From: Frankiaceae bacterium
Lineage (GTDB): Bacteria > Actinomycetota > Actinomycetes > JAVEEJ01
Assembly: GCA_030840515.1 (NCBI GenBank)
Contig: JAVEEJ010000141.1
Span: 1 to 15,924, forward strand
DNA: 15,924 nucleotides
Reading direction: 5' to 3'
Shown here: positions 1-6,564 of the stretch, piece after piece
Position numbering within the stretch: the first letter of the stretch is position 1
Layout of the letters: every line of letters starts with the position of its first letter
Position numbers and translations under genes: made by a program
The notes under the pieces: generated by a model
The model's input: only the letters and a program-made list of their open reading frames with translations
Told to the model about the DNA's origin: nothing
Databases searched by the model: none

Positions 1-65
1 CCCAGCACTCCATCGACTGCTCCCACTCTTCCGCGCGACCCAGTGTCGTCGTACTCTCTCCCTAT

Positions 66-91
66 CGGACATTAGCGTCCGGATAACGGAC
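66..91 (+). promoter_or_regulatory. Candidate operator upstream of hmgA
   Basis: Three alternating pentamers occur in a row: CGGAC (66-70), GTCCG (77-81) and CGGAC (87-91). Each neighbouring pair forms a perfect inverted repeat with an AT-rich spacer (ATTAGC, then GATAA). The outer flanks extend the first pair, TATCGGAC against GTCCGGATA. The block lies 18 bp before the ATG of homogentisate dioxygenase. A TACTCT box at 52-57 could be a -10 element, so a protein bound here would cover the transcription start. Aromatic-catabolism genes are often controlled locally by IclR-, MarR- or Lrp-type regulators, but no regulator gene is in the window, so its family is unknown. Confidence 0.45.
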
Positions 92-109
92 AGCACAAGG
101 AAGCAACCC

Positions 110-1306
110 ATGGCGTTCTACCGGCAGGTCGGCGAGATCCCGCGCAAGCGGCACACCCGGTTCCACGCTCCGGACGGAGCGCTGTACGCCGAGGAGCTGA
201 TGGGCGAGGAGGGCTTCTCCTCCGACCAGGCCCTGCTCTACCACCGCCACCTCCCCACCGCGATCACCGCGGCCGAGGTCGTCGAGGAGCACACCCACCG
301 GCTGCACGCGAACACGCCGCTGCTGCCGCGGCACTTCCGCACGCACTCCCTCGACCAGAAGGGTGATCTCGTCACCGGGCGTCAGCTGCTGCTCGGCAAC
401 GACGACGTGCGCATGTCCTACGTCGTCGCTGACGCATCATCACCGCTCTACCGCAACGCGATCGGCGACGAGCTCGTCTACGTCGAGGCGGGGAGTGCAC
501 GGCTGGAGAGCGTGTACGGCGCGCTCGATGTACGCGGCGGTGACTACGTCGTCATTCCGACCTCGACCACACACCGGTGGGTGCCCGACGGTGAGATGCG
601 CGCGATGGTGTTCGAGGCCCGCGGGCACATCAGGCCGCCGAAGCGCTACCTGAGCAAGTACGGCCAGTTCCTCGAGCACGCCCCCTACTGCGAGCGCGAC
701 CTGCGCGCGCCGGGCGAGCCGCTGACCGTCGAAGGCAGCGACGTGGAGGTGCTGGTCCGGCAGCGCACCGGCTTGACCCGCTACACCTACCTCAACCACC
801 CCTTCGACGTGGTGGGCTGGGACGGCTGCCTCTACCCCTACGCACTGTCGATCCACGACTTCGAGCCGATCACGGGTCGCATCCACCAGCCACCGCCGGT
901 GCACCAGACCTTCGAGGGACCGAACTTCGTGGTCTGCTCGTTCGTCCCGCGCCTCTTCGACTACCACCCCGAGGCGATCCCGGTTCCCTACAACCACGCG
1001 AACGTCGACAGCGACGAGGTGCTCTTCTACGTCGGCGGTGACTTCATGTCGCGCAAGGGCGCCGGCATCGGCGTGGGCTCGATCTCCTTGCACCCCAGCG
1101 GTTTCACCCATGGACCGCAGCCAGGAAGCGTCGAGGCGTCGTTCGGCAAGGAGGGCACCGACGAGCTCGCCGTCATGCTCGACACCTTCCGTCCGCTGCA
1201 CATCGCCGACGCCGCGCAGTCGTGTGAGGATCCGGGCTACGCGTGGACCTGGGCGAACGCGCTGAAGACCCACAGCACCGAAGCAGGACAGGGCCTGAAC
1301 CAGTGA
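110..1306 (+). CDS. hmgA: Homogentisate 1,2-dioxygenase
   Basis: A cytosolic non-heme Fe(II) dioxygenase of 398 residues that opens the ring of homogentisate to 4-maleylacetoacetate in tyrosine and phenylalanine breakdown. The fold is a cupin. Iron-site residues are visible near the C-terminus: H296 with the following D302/E303 in the segment NHANVDSDEVLFYVGG, and H334 in the THGPQPGS motif, with a conserved second-shell histidine at H328 (SLHPSG). The H328-to-H334 spacing matches the H365/H371 pair known in human HGD. Length fits the actinobacterial form of the family. The ATG at 110 is preceded by AAGGAAG at 97-103, a good ribosome binding site. Its stop codon overlaps the start of the DinB gene (GTGA), so the two are co-translated. 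The other homogentisate pathway enzymes are not in the window. Confidence 0.93.
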   Translation: MAFYRQVGEIPRKRHTRFHAPDGALYAEELMGEEGFSSDQALLYHRHLPTAITAAEVVEEHTHRLHANTPLLPRHFRTHSLDQKGDLVTGRQLLLGNDDVRMSYVVADASSPLYRNAIGDELVYVEAGSARLESVYGALDVRGGDYVVIPTSTTHRWVPDGEMRAMVFEARGHIRPPKRYLSKYGQFLEHAPYCERDLRAPGEPLTVEGSDVEVLVRQRTGLTRYTYLNHPFDVVGWDGCLYPYALSIHDFEPITGRIHQPPPVHQTFEGPNFVVCSFVPRLFDYHPEAIPVPYNHANVDSDEVLFYVGGDFMSRKGAGIGVGSISLHPSGFTHGPQPGSVEASFGKEGTDELAVMLDTFRPLHIADAAQSCEDPGYAWTWANALKTHSTEAGQGLNQ

Positions 1307-1797
1307 GCGAATCAGACGTGAGCAGGCAGAGCTCGGGTGACGAGTACGCCGAGCGCATGCGAGCCGCCGCGACCCAGTTGCGAGCCCGCGCGACGACGGC
1401 GTACTCGACCTTCCTGTCCTCGCCGGACGAGAAGACCGGCGAGCAGTGGGATGCGGGGCAGCTGCTGGCCCACGTGGCCGAGTTCGGGCCCTACTGGCTG
1501 GCGCAGGCACAGCTCGTCGTGGACGGGCAGTCGCACCCGACTCCGTTCGGCCGGGTCAAGAGCGATGCGGGACGGATCGCCGCCATCGAGCGGGACCGAG
1601 CGGCCGACCCGCTGGCGTTGCTCGATCAGACCGACGCCTGGATCAGCGACGTGGCCGGGTGGTTTGTCGCGCGCTCGGACGACGAGCTCGGTCGCACGGG
1701 CGTGCACCAGACGCTCGGCGAGATGACGGTTGAGCGGATCATCGAGCACTTCTGCGTGGAGCACCTCGAGGAGCACGCGGTACAGCTCGGGGCTTAA
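1303..1797 (+). CDS. DinB-family (mycothiol-transferase-like) metalloprotein
   Basis: A 164-residue protein of the DinB/MDMPI-N four-helix-bundle superfamily. The family binds a divalent metal through three residues, seen here as H57 (in LLAHVAEF) and H154/H158 (in EHLEEHAVQL). In actinomycetes many DinB-fold enzymes use mycothiol, the local replacement for glutathione, as in mycothiol-dependent maleylpyruvate isomerase. The GTG at 1303 is chosen because it overlaps the hmgA stop by four bases (GTGA); in-frame starts further upstream lie deep in hmgA. The coupling suggests a role with homogentisate catabolism, for example isomerising maleylacetoacetate, but this is inference: the C-terminal domain of the known maleylpyruvate isomerase is missing, and many DinB proteins have no assigned function. 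Confidence 0.8.
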   Translation: MSESDVSRQSSGDEYAERMRAAATQLRARATTAYSTFLSSPDEKTGEQWDAGQLLAHVAEFGPYWLAQAQLVVDGQSHPTPFGRVKSDAGRIAAIERDRAADPLALLDQTDAWISDVAGWFVARSDDELGRTGVHQTLGEMTVERIIEHFCVEHLEEHAVQLGA

Positions 1798-1851
1798 GCG
1801 ACCGACATCGACGAGCCGTTGGCAGCGCACTGTTCTCGATGTGTGGGGCCC

Positions 1852-1895
1852 TTACAGGCAACTCACAGGCTCATGCCACCCCGCTCACAGACCGG
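1852..1895 (+). promoter_or_regulatory. 11-bp direct-repeat array, OmpR-type response-regulator site
   Basis: TTACAGGCAAC (1852-1862), TCACAGGCTCA (1863-1873) and TCACAGACCGG (1885-1895) share a T(T/C)ACAG core. Starts are 11 and 22 bp apart, so all lie on one face of the helix; the intervening 11-mer at 1874-1884 is degenerate. Tandem hexamers at 11-bp period are the standard operator form of OmpR/PhoB-family winged-helix response regulators. The array fills most of the gap between the DinB gene and the ABC permease, ending 17 bp before the permease ATG. No two-component system is in the window, so the regulator would be encoded elsewhere. Confidence 0.5.
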
Positions 1896-1912
1896 GGGAG
1901 CGATCATCCGCC

Positions 1913-3730
1913 ATGCCTTCCTTTCGCTATGCCGGCAACGAGTTGCGTCGCCGGGCCTCGCGCACGGTGCTCACTGCACTGGGGCTCGCCGCCGGTGTCG
2001 GTTTGGTCATGGGCATCGTCGGTGTGTCCGCCGGCTTGGACCGCGCGCAACAGCAGGTGCTGTCGCCGCTCGGGTCGGTCGGTACCGACATCCTCGTCAC
2101 CCGAACGGTTGCCGCGACCGGAACAGCAGCGACCGGAACAGCAGCGACCCCGACTCCCAGCGCCACACCGACACCGGCAGCCGGTCAGGGCGGCGCGGGA
2201 GGCTTCTTCGCCGGCGGGGGCGGGCCCGGCGGCCGCAACGGGGGCGGCGCTGCGGCGCTCGCCTCACTCGATGACGCCGACGCAACCGCGCTGCTGAACG
2301 AGAACAGCTCCGTCATCACCGACCTGTCGAAGCTGGGAAAGGCGGGGACGAAGTTCACCCACGACTTCTTTCTCGCCGGAACCCTGATCACGTTCCCCCA
2401 ACAGGCGGTCGACACGGTCGCCTCGGTACCCGGCGTGACCTCGGTCACTCCGGCTCTGACGCTGCAGGCGCAACACCAGACCGGCACCGTGCCCAACATC
2501 GTCGCCGAGGTGAAGACGGGTGGGGAGACGCTCACCTCGACGACCCGTCCGGCGCCCCTCACCTCGTCGGAGCAGGCGGCCTTCCGCTCGTGCATCGTCG
2601 CGAACGGCGGCTTCGGTGACGCGCCCGGGCCGGCACCGAGCCCGGGGACAAGGCCGGGCGGGGGACAAGGCGGCGGTGGCGGCTTCGGAGCGACGCAGAA
2701 GTGCCTGCCGAAGCGCTTTCAGGAGTACCAGACGAACGTCGTGACCCCACTGCGCACGATTCAGCAGATCGTCAACCCCCCTGCGACCGACACAACGAGC
2801 TCGAGCTACACCGCTGCGGGTGTTGACCCGGCCAGTGTCAGCACCGGCCTGATCACCAAGGCCAACCTCTCCAGCGGCAGCTGGTTCTCCTCGGACGTGG
2901 TGACGAACAGCGGGCAGGTGCTTGTCAGCACCGCCTATGCGACGAAGCAGAAGATCTCGGTCGGCGACAAGCTCCCGATCAACGGCACGTCGTATGCCGT
3001 GGTCGGCTTGGTGAACCCGACGCTGACCGGCAACACGGCCGATGTGTACTTCACGCTCGCGCAGCTCCAGAAGAACGCGACCAAGACCGGTCGCGTCAAC
3101 GAGGTGCTCGTGAAGGTCGGCAATGCGTCGCAGGTCGACGCGGTGGCCGCGGCGATCAAGAAGGCGCTCCCGGGGGCCCAGGTGGTGACCGGCAAGGACG
3201 TGGCCGACACGGTCACGGGATCGCTGCAGAACGCGCGGGATCTCGCTTCACGACTCGGTGGAGCGCTTGCCGTGATCGTGCTCCTCGCCGCCTTCGTGAT
3301 CGCCGTTCTCCTCACGCTGTCCTCGGTGGCCAAGCGGGTGCGCGAGATCGGAACGCTGCGAGCCCTGGGCTGGAGCAAGGGGCGGGTCGTCGGGCAGATC
3401 GTCACTGAGACCACCGGCATCGGGCTGCTTGGGGGTGCGCTCGGGGTGGGGCTCGGCTACCTCGCCTCGATCGCGGTGGCGCAGTTCTCTCCGCAGCTCA
3501 CGGCGACGACGCAAGGTGTGGCGGCGGGGGCCTCCACCGTCAGCAGTCTGTTCGGCCAGGTCGGAGGGCAGGCGGTCACACGCAACGTCCAGCTCACCGC
3601 GCCGATCACGGCGGGCACGATCGCCCTCGGCATGGCGTGCGCGCTGATGGGCGGGCTGCTCGCCGGAACCATCGGTGGCTGGCGGGCAGCACGCCTGTCG
3701 CCCGCTGTTGCCCTTCGAGACCTGGGATGA
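1913..3730 (+). CDS. ABC transporter permease, MacB/FtsX type
   Basis: A 605-residue inner-membrane permease of the FtsX/MacB class. One N-terminal membrane helix (about residues 15-38) is followed by a large extracytoplasmic region, and three helices lie at the C-terminus (about 448-472, 500-525, 563-590). The segment REIGTLRALGWSKG (from residue 477), next to the second helix, is the family hallmark. The outer region has two low-complexity inserts: a Thr/Ala/Pro then Gly-rich stretch at about 66-115 and a Gly-rich one at about 238-260. These resemble flexible linkers. The ATG at 1913 starts at the N-terminal pattern typical of the family (YAGNELRRRASRT); GGGGGAG at 1894-1900 is a somewhat distant ribosome site. 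The stop overlaps the ATPase start (ATGA). Such pairs usually extrude or move molecules at the envelope rather than import; the substrate is unknown. Confidence 0.88.
   Translation: MPSFRYAGNELRRRASRTVLTALGLAAGVGLVMGIVGVSAGLDRAQQQVLSPLGSVGTDILVTRTVAATGTAATGTAATPTPSATPTPAAGQGGAGGFFAGGGGPGGRNGGGAAALASLDDADATALLNENSSVITDLSKLGKAGTKFTHDFFLAGTLITFPQQAVDTVASVPGVTSVTPALTLQAQHQTGTVPNIVAEVKTGGETLTSTTRPAPLTSSEQAAFRSCIVANGGFGDAPGPAPSPGTRPGGGQGGGGGFGATQKCLPKRFQEYQTNVVTPLRTIQQIVNPPATDTTSSSYTAAGVDPASVSTGLITKANLSSGSWFSSDVVTNSGQVLVSTAYATKQKISVGDKLPINGTSYAVVGLVNPTLTGNTADVYFTLAQLQKNATKTGRVNEVLVKVGNASQVDAVAAAIKKALPGAQVVTGKDVADTVTGSLQNARDLASRLGGALAVIVLLAAFVIAVLLTLSSVAKRVREIGTLRALGWSKGRVVGQIVTETTGIGLLGGALGVGLGYLASIAVAQFSPQLTATTQGVAAGASTVSSLFGQVGGQAVTRNVQLTAPITAGTIALGMACALMGGLLAGTIGGWRAARLSPAVALRDLG
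2114..2149 (+). repeat. 15-bp in-frame tandem repeat in the permease gene
   Basis: The unit GCGACCGGAACAGCA occurs at 2114-2128 and 2129-2143 with no mismatch, followed by a six-base partial copy (GCGACC). It encodes ATGTA twice in the low-complexity linker after the first membrane helix. The unit is a multiple of three, so copy-number change would lengthen or shorten the linker without a frameshift. Confidence 0.85.
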
Positions 3731-4428
3731 GCGACATGACGGCGAATCTGTACCTCCTGGAGTCCGTTGAGCGGCGCTATGAGCGGGGCGGGTCAACCGT
3801 GCACGCCCTGCGCGGGATCGACCTGTCCATCGCCGAAGGCGAGCTGGTGGCTGTCGAGGGCCCGAGCGGGTCCGGCAAGAGCACGCTCCTGCAACTACTG
3901 GGAGCGATGGACACCCCGACCGCGGGTCGGGTCGACTTCGACGGTGTCTCGATGGCAGGTGCCTCGGACAAGGCGCTCACCGGCATGCGGCGCGACGCGA
4001 TCGGCTTCGTGTTCCAGCAGTTCAACCTGATCCCCACGCTCACTGCGGTGGAGAACGTGGAGATCGCCATCGGACGGGGGACCGGGGGGAAGGTGGAGCG
4101 CCGCACACGCGCTGCGGAGCTGCTCGGGACCGTCGGCCTATCCGAGCGCGGCGACCACCTGCCCGGGCGACTCTCCGGCGGCGAGCAGCAGCGGGTGGCG
4201 ATCGCCCGGGCGCTGGCGAACAACCCGCGCGTGGTGCTCGCCGACGAGCCCACCGGCAACCTCGACTCTGCCACGGCGCACGAGGTGGTGGACCTGCTGG
4301 CGGGACTCAACACCACGCACGGCGTCACCGTGATCGTGGTCACCCACGACGGCGAGGTCGCTTCGCGTATGCGCAGACGGGTGCGACTACGCAGTGGCGA
4401 GATCGCGAGTGACAGCGGCGCCGCCTGA
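3727..4428 (+). CDS. ABC transporter ATP-binding protein, LolD/MacB type
   Basis: A 233-residue cytoplasmic ATPase that powers the preceding permease. All catalytic motifs are intact: Walker A GPSGSGKST (45-53), Q-loop FQQFN (96-100), signature LSGGEQQR (149-156), Walker B VVLADEP with E174, D-loop GNLD and switch histidine H207 in VVTHD. The order and the wording ADEPTGNLD place it in the LolD/MacB/FtsE branch. The ATG at 3727 overlaps the permease stop (ATGA), giving a two-gene operon; a second in-frame ATG lies at 3736. Nothing in the sequence identifies the cargo. A weak hairpin GCCTG/CAGGC (4423-4440) follows the stop but has no T-tract. Confidence 0.93.
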   Translation: MSDMTANLYLLESVERRYERGGSTVHALRGIDLSIAEGELVAVEGPSGSGKSTLLQLLGAMDTPTAGRVDFDGVSMAGASDKALTGMRRDAIGFVFQQFNLIPTLTAVENVEIAIGRGTGGKVERRTRAAELLGTVGLSERGDHLPGRLSGGEQQRVAIARALANNPRVVLADEPTGNLDSATAHEVVDLLAGLNTTHGVTVIVVTHDGEVASRMRRRVRLRSGEIASDSGAA

Positions 4429-4490
4429 TCTTCAGCAGGCGCACAGCGTTCGGACAGGCGGACGCCAGCAGTGAGCGAGACGGTCATCTC

Positions 4491-5198
4491 ATGAGGACGA
4501 CAGTGCCTACGCTCGCCCCCCGCTCAGCACGCACCCATCGAGGCGCCGCCGTCGATGTGGTCCTCGTGGTGCGCGGAGGCCACGCGGATCGTGTCCGGTG
4601 CGAACGCTGGCAGCGCGCCCTCGACGCGGCCCCCTTCACCGCCCGGCTCCTCGTCGTGCGGGCGAGGTCGGCTGACGCCCCCCGCGTTCTGCTCGAGGTC
4701 CTCCGGCGCACGCCTGCGGCTGTGGTGTTGCTGGCCGAGAGCGTGGAGCCGCAGGAACTCGAGCGGCTCGTCACGCCCGTCCTCGATGGGCGCGTGGACG
4801 CTGTCTGGGGCGCACCCGTCGACGGCGCTGCCAGGGCGGGCCTGGCGCTGGCCGTCGACGCCGTAGCCGTCGACCGACTCGACGCCCGCTCGGCTGTTGC
4901 GCTCGAGGAGTCCCACCTCACGGTGCTCGAGCTGCCGGTCCGTCGACGGCAGGGCCGCCGTCGTACCGGTCGCCGGCTGTTCCTGGCCGCCTTGGTTACG
5001 GGCGCCGCCACCGCGGGAAGCGCGGCGCCGGCCCTCGCGGCCGTCTCGCCGCCAGCGGCTGCCTTGCCGCACCCTCCGGGCCAGTCGACGCCCGGGCGGG
5101 TGGCCCCACCGCTCCGCCTCCTCGCTGTGATTCCACCTGCCCCCGAGACCGCGCTCACGGTCCGGGTGGTGGGCACCGTCACGACGGGGATGGCGTGA
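4491..5198 (+). CDS. Hypothetical protein with a mid-protein signal-peptide-like segment
   Basis: I do not recognise this 235-residue protein. The first half (about 22-120) is alternating beta/alpha and vaguely resembles the start of a family-2 glycosyltransferase (VDVVLVV, then AAVVLLAESVEPQELERLV and RVDAVWG), but the DxD metal site expected after the LL strand is absent. From about residue 150 comes a very basic stretch (RRRQGRRRTGRR), then a hydrophobic run FLAALVTGAATAGSAAPALA ending in an AxA-like site, then a Pro/Ala-rich tail. That order looks like a Tat-type signal peptide or a single membrane anchor. The ATG at 4491 has a poor ribosome site; GTG at 4503 has AGGA five bases before it and may be the true start. 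Its stop overlaps the next gene (GTGA). Reading it as an inactive glycosyltransferase-like domain plus anchor is a guess. Confidence 0.6.
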   Translation: MRTTVPTLAPRSARTHRGAAVDVVLVVRGGHADRVRCERWQRALDAAPFTARLLVVRARSADAPRVLLEVLRRTPAAVVLLAESVEPQELERLVTPVLDGRVDAVWGAPVDGAARAGLALAVDAVAVDRLDARSAVALEESHLTVLELPVRRRQGRRRTGRRLFLAALVTGAATAGSAAPALAAVSPPAAALPHPPGQSTPGRVAPPLRLLAVIPPAPETALTVRVVGTVTTGMA

Positions 5199-5500
5199 GG
5201 AGCGCCGGCGAGCTGGCCCACGAGCTGGCCCACGAGCTGCCAGCTGCCTGGCGCGTCCTCGAAGCCCCCGAGGAAGGTGGTTCGCGGATTCTCGTGGCGC
5301 ACGATCCGTCGCCGGCGTGGGTTGCCGCTCAGCTCTGGGCCGATCCCTCACGCGTGATCGTCGCCGTGGTCGGCGAGCATGCCGACCCTGAACGGATCCA
5401 GGATCTCTTCGGCGCCGGTGCCGAGGCGTGCGTGCGCGGGTCCAACCCACGGCTCATCGCGGCGCATGTCCTCGCCGCCTGCCGACGCCACAGGATCTGA
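5195..5500 (+). CDS. Hypothetical protein, receiver-like C-terminal half
   Basis: A 101-residue protein with a GTG start overlapping the previous stop (GTGA), so the two are co-translated. Residues after about 60 (VIVAVVGEHADPERI, then GAGAEAC and LIAAHVLAACRR) resemble the beta4-alpha4-beta5-alpha5 part of response-regulator receivers, and RILVAHDPSP near residue 30 resembles a first strand. The stretch that would hold the phosphorylated aspartate is missing and the usual lysine is replaced by arginine, so it cannot act as a normal receiver. An N-terminal ELAH repeat precedes it. The similarity is weak and judged by eye; it could also be an unrelated alpha/beta protein. Confidence 0.55.
   Translation: MRSAGELAHELAHELPAAWRVLEAPEEGGSRILVAHDPSPAWVAAQLWADPSRVIVAVVGEHADPERIQDLFGAGAEACVRGSNPRLIAAHVLAACRRHRI
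5210..5239 (+). repeat. 12-bp in-frame tandem repeat
   Basis: GAGCTGGCCCAC is repeated exactly at 5210-5221 and 5222-5233, followed by GAGCTG. It encodes ELAH-ELAH-EL at the start of the receiver-like hypothetical protein. This is a candidate slippage site that would keep the frame. Confidence 0.85.
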
Positions 5501-5529
5501 AGTCTGTCGCCGGCGGCACTCGTTAGCCG

Positions 5530-5535
5530 TACTGT
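5530..5535 (+). promoter_or_regulatory. -10 box TACTGT for a leaderless lysE-family transcript
   Basis: TACTGT fits the actinobacterial -10 consensus TANNNT and ends six bases before the GTG at 5542. No Shine-Dalgarno lies between, so transcription would start at or next to the start codon. No clear -35 was found. Confidence 0.45.
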
Positions 5536-5541
5536 CGCGGC

Positions 5542-6198
5542 GTGCCAGCGCTCTCTACCTTCGCCCTGTTCGGCCTCGCCTCATTGGCGTTGCTGTTGGT
5601 GCCTGGGCCTGCGGTCGTCTACATCGTGACGCGCAGCATCGGGCATGGACGACGTGTGGGGGTGGCGTCAGTGCTGGGAGTGCACGTCGGCACCAGCGTT
5701 CACGTTGCGGCAGCGAGTGTCGGGCTCAGCGCGCTGTTGGTGTCCTCGGCGGCGGCCTTCACGGTGGTCAAGTACGCTGGCGCCGCCTATCTCATCGCGC
5801 TCGGGCTGCGGCGGATCATCACCCCGCGAGCCGCGTCAGCAGCTGCGGCGGTGCTCGAGCCGGAGCGGGCTGCCAGCGCGCGCAGTGCCTTCACCGAGGG
5901 CATCGTGGTCAACGTCCTCAACCCGAAGACCGCACTGTTCTTCCTCGCCTTCCTGCCGCAGTTCCTCGACAGCGGACGTGGCTGGATCGCGACACAGGCA
6001 CTCTTGCTCGGACTCACCTTCATCGTGCTCGGGCTGCTCACCGACACGGCGTACTCGCTCGCAGCCTCGTCGCTTGCGGGCAGGCTGCGCGCCTCGCCCG
6101 GCGCGATGCGCCGAAGCGAACGGGTTAGCGGGCTCGTGTACGTCGGACTTGGGTGCCTCGCAGCCGTGACGCCAAGGCATGTTTCGCGGGCGGCATGA
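5542..6198 (+). CDS. LysE/RhtB-family transporter
   Basis: A 218-residue integral membrane exporter of the LysE/RhtB family, which exports amino acids or related small metabolites. The N-terminal family pattern is clear: a hydrophobic helix with LLLVPGPAVVYIV, then GHGRRVGVASVLGVHVGT. A second helix pair follows around AGAAYLIALGLRR, and the conserved NVLNPKTALFFLAFLPQF segment sits mid-protein. About six membrane helices are expected. The GTG at 5542 starts the family's usual N-terminus and lies six bases after a TACTGT box with no ribosome site. The next gene begins on the base after its stop. Substrate cannot be told from sequence. Confidence 0.92.
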   Translation: MPALSTFALFGLASLALLLVPGPAVVYIVTRSIGHGRRVGVASVLGVHVGTSVHVAAASVGLSALLVSSAAAFTVVKYAGAAYLIALGLRRIITPRAASAAAAVLEPERAASARSAFTEGIVVNVLNPKTALFFLAFLPQFLDSGRGWIATQALLLGLTFIVLGLLTDTAYSLAASSLAGRLRASPGAMRRSERVSGLVYVGLGCLAAVTPRHVSRAA

Positions 6199-6543
6199 GT
6201 GCCGGTCACGGCAGATGAGGTACGCGAGCTCGCGCGGACGTTGCCGCGCAGCTATGAGGCGTGGGTGCGCGACCGGCTCAAGCTCCGGGTGGGGCAGATC
6301 GTCTACGTCGCGTTCTCGCGCGATGAGACGGACATGGGATTCGCCTTTCCCAAGGACGAGCGAGCGGATCTCGTCGCGGGCGAGCCGACGAAGTTCTTCA
6401 TGCCGCCGACCTCGGACCTTCGCTACAACTGGGTGTGCGTCCACCTGGCGGCGATCGACCCGGATGAGATGTACGAGCTCGTCTGCGATGCCTGGCGCAT
6501 GTGCGTGCCGAAGAAGGTGGCGCGCGAGCGCTTCGGCTCCTGA
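6199..6543 (+). CDS. MmcQ/YjbR family protein
   Basis: A 114-residue MmcQ/YjbR-family protein with a compact alpha/beta (CyaY-like) fold, often annotated as DNA-binding though the biochemical role is not established. Family features are the N-terminal VRELARTLPRSYE, a central VYVAFSRDETDMGFAFPKDER strand pair, and the C-terminal pattern YNWVCVHLAAID followed by ELVCDAWRMCVPKKV. The GTG at 6199 begins directly after the lysE-family stop with no intergenic base; a nearby ATG at 6195 is in another frame and closes after seven codons. It is very likely co-transcribed with the exporter. The link between the two functions is unclear. Confidence 0.85.
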   Translation: MPVTADEVRELARTLPRSYEAWVRDRLKLRVGQIVYVAFSRDETDMGFAFPKDERADLVAGEPTKFFMPPTSDLRYNWVCVHLAAIDPDEMYELVCDAWRMCVPKKVARERFGS

Positions 6544-6552
6544 CCTGCCGGG

Positions 6553-6564
6553 GCTGACGTCAGC
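6553..6564. repeat. 12-bp perfect palindrome between convergent genes
   Basis: GCTGACGTCAGC is a perfect palindrome with a TGACGTCA core. It lies between the stop of the MmcQ-family gene (6543) and overlaps the stop of the minus-strand hydroxylase gene. Without a spacer it would make only a short hairpin, so it is either a protein site or a weak bidirectional terminator; there is no T-tract. Confidence 0.5.

Noticed and set aside
1..61. Possible start of a divergent minus-strand gene (ATG at 13) or end of an upstream one
   Set aside because: Only a few codons are inside the window, so no product can be supported. The rest of the stretch shows no gene.
440..1510. Long minus-strand open frame of 356 codons
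   Set aside because: It is antisense to hmgA and the DinB gene, whose products have clear family motifs. Its composition is typical of GC-driven shadow frames.
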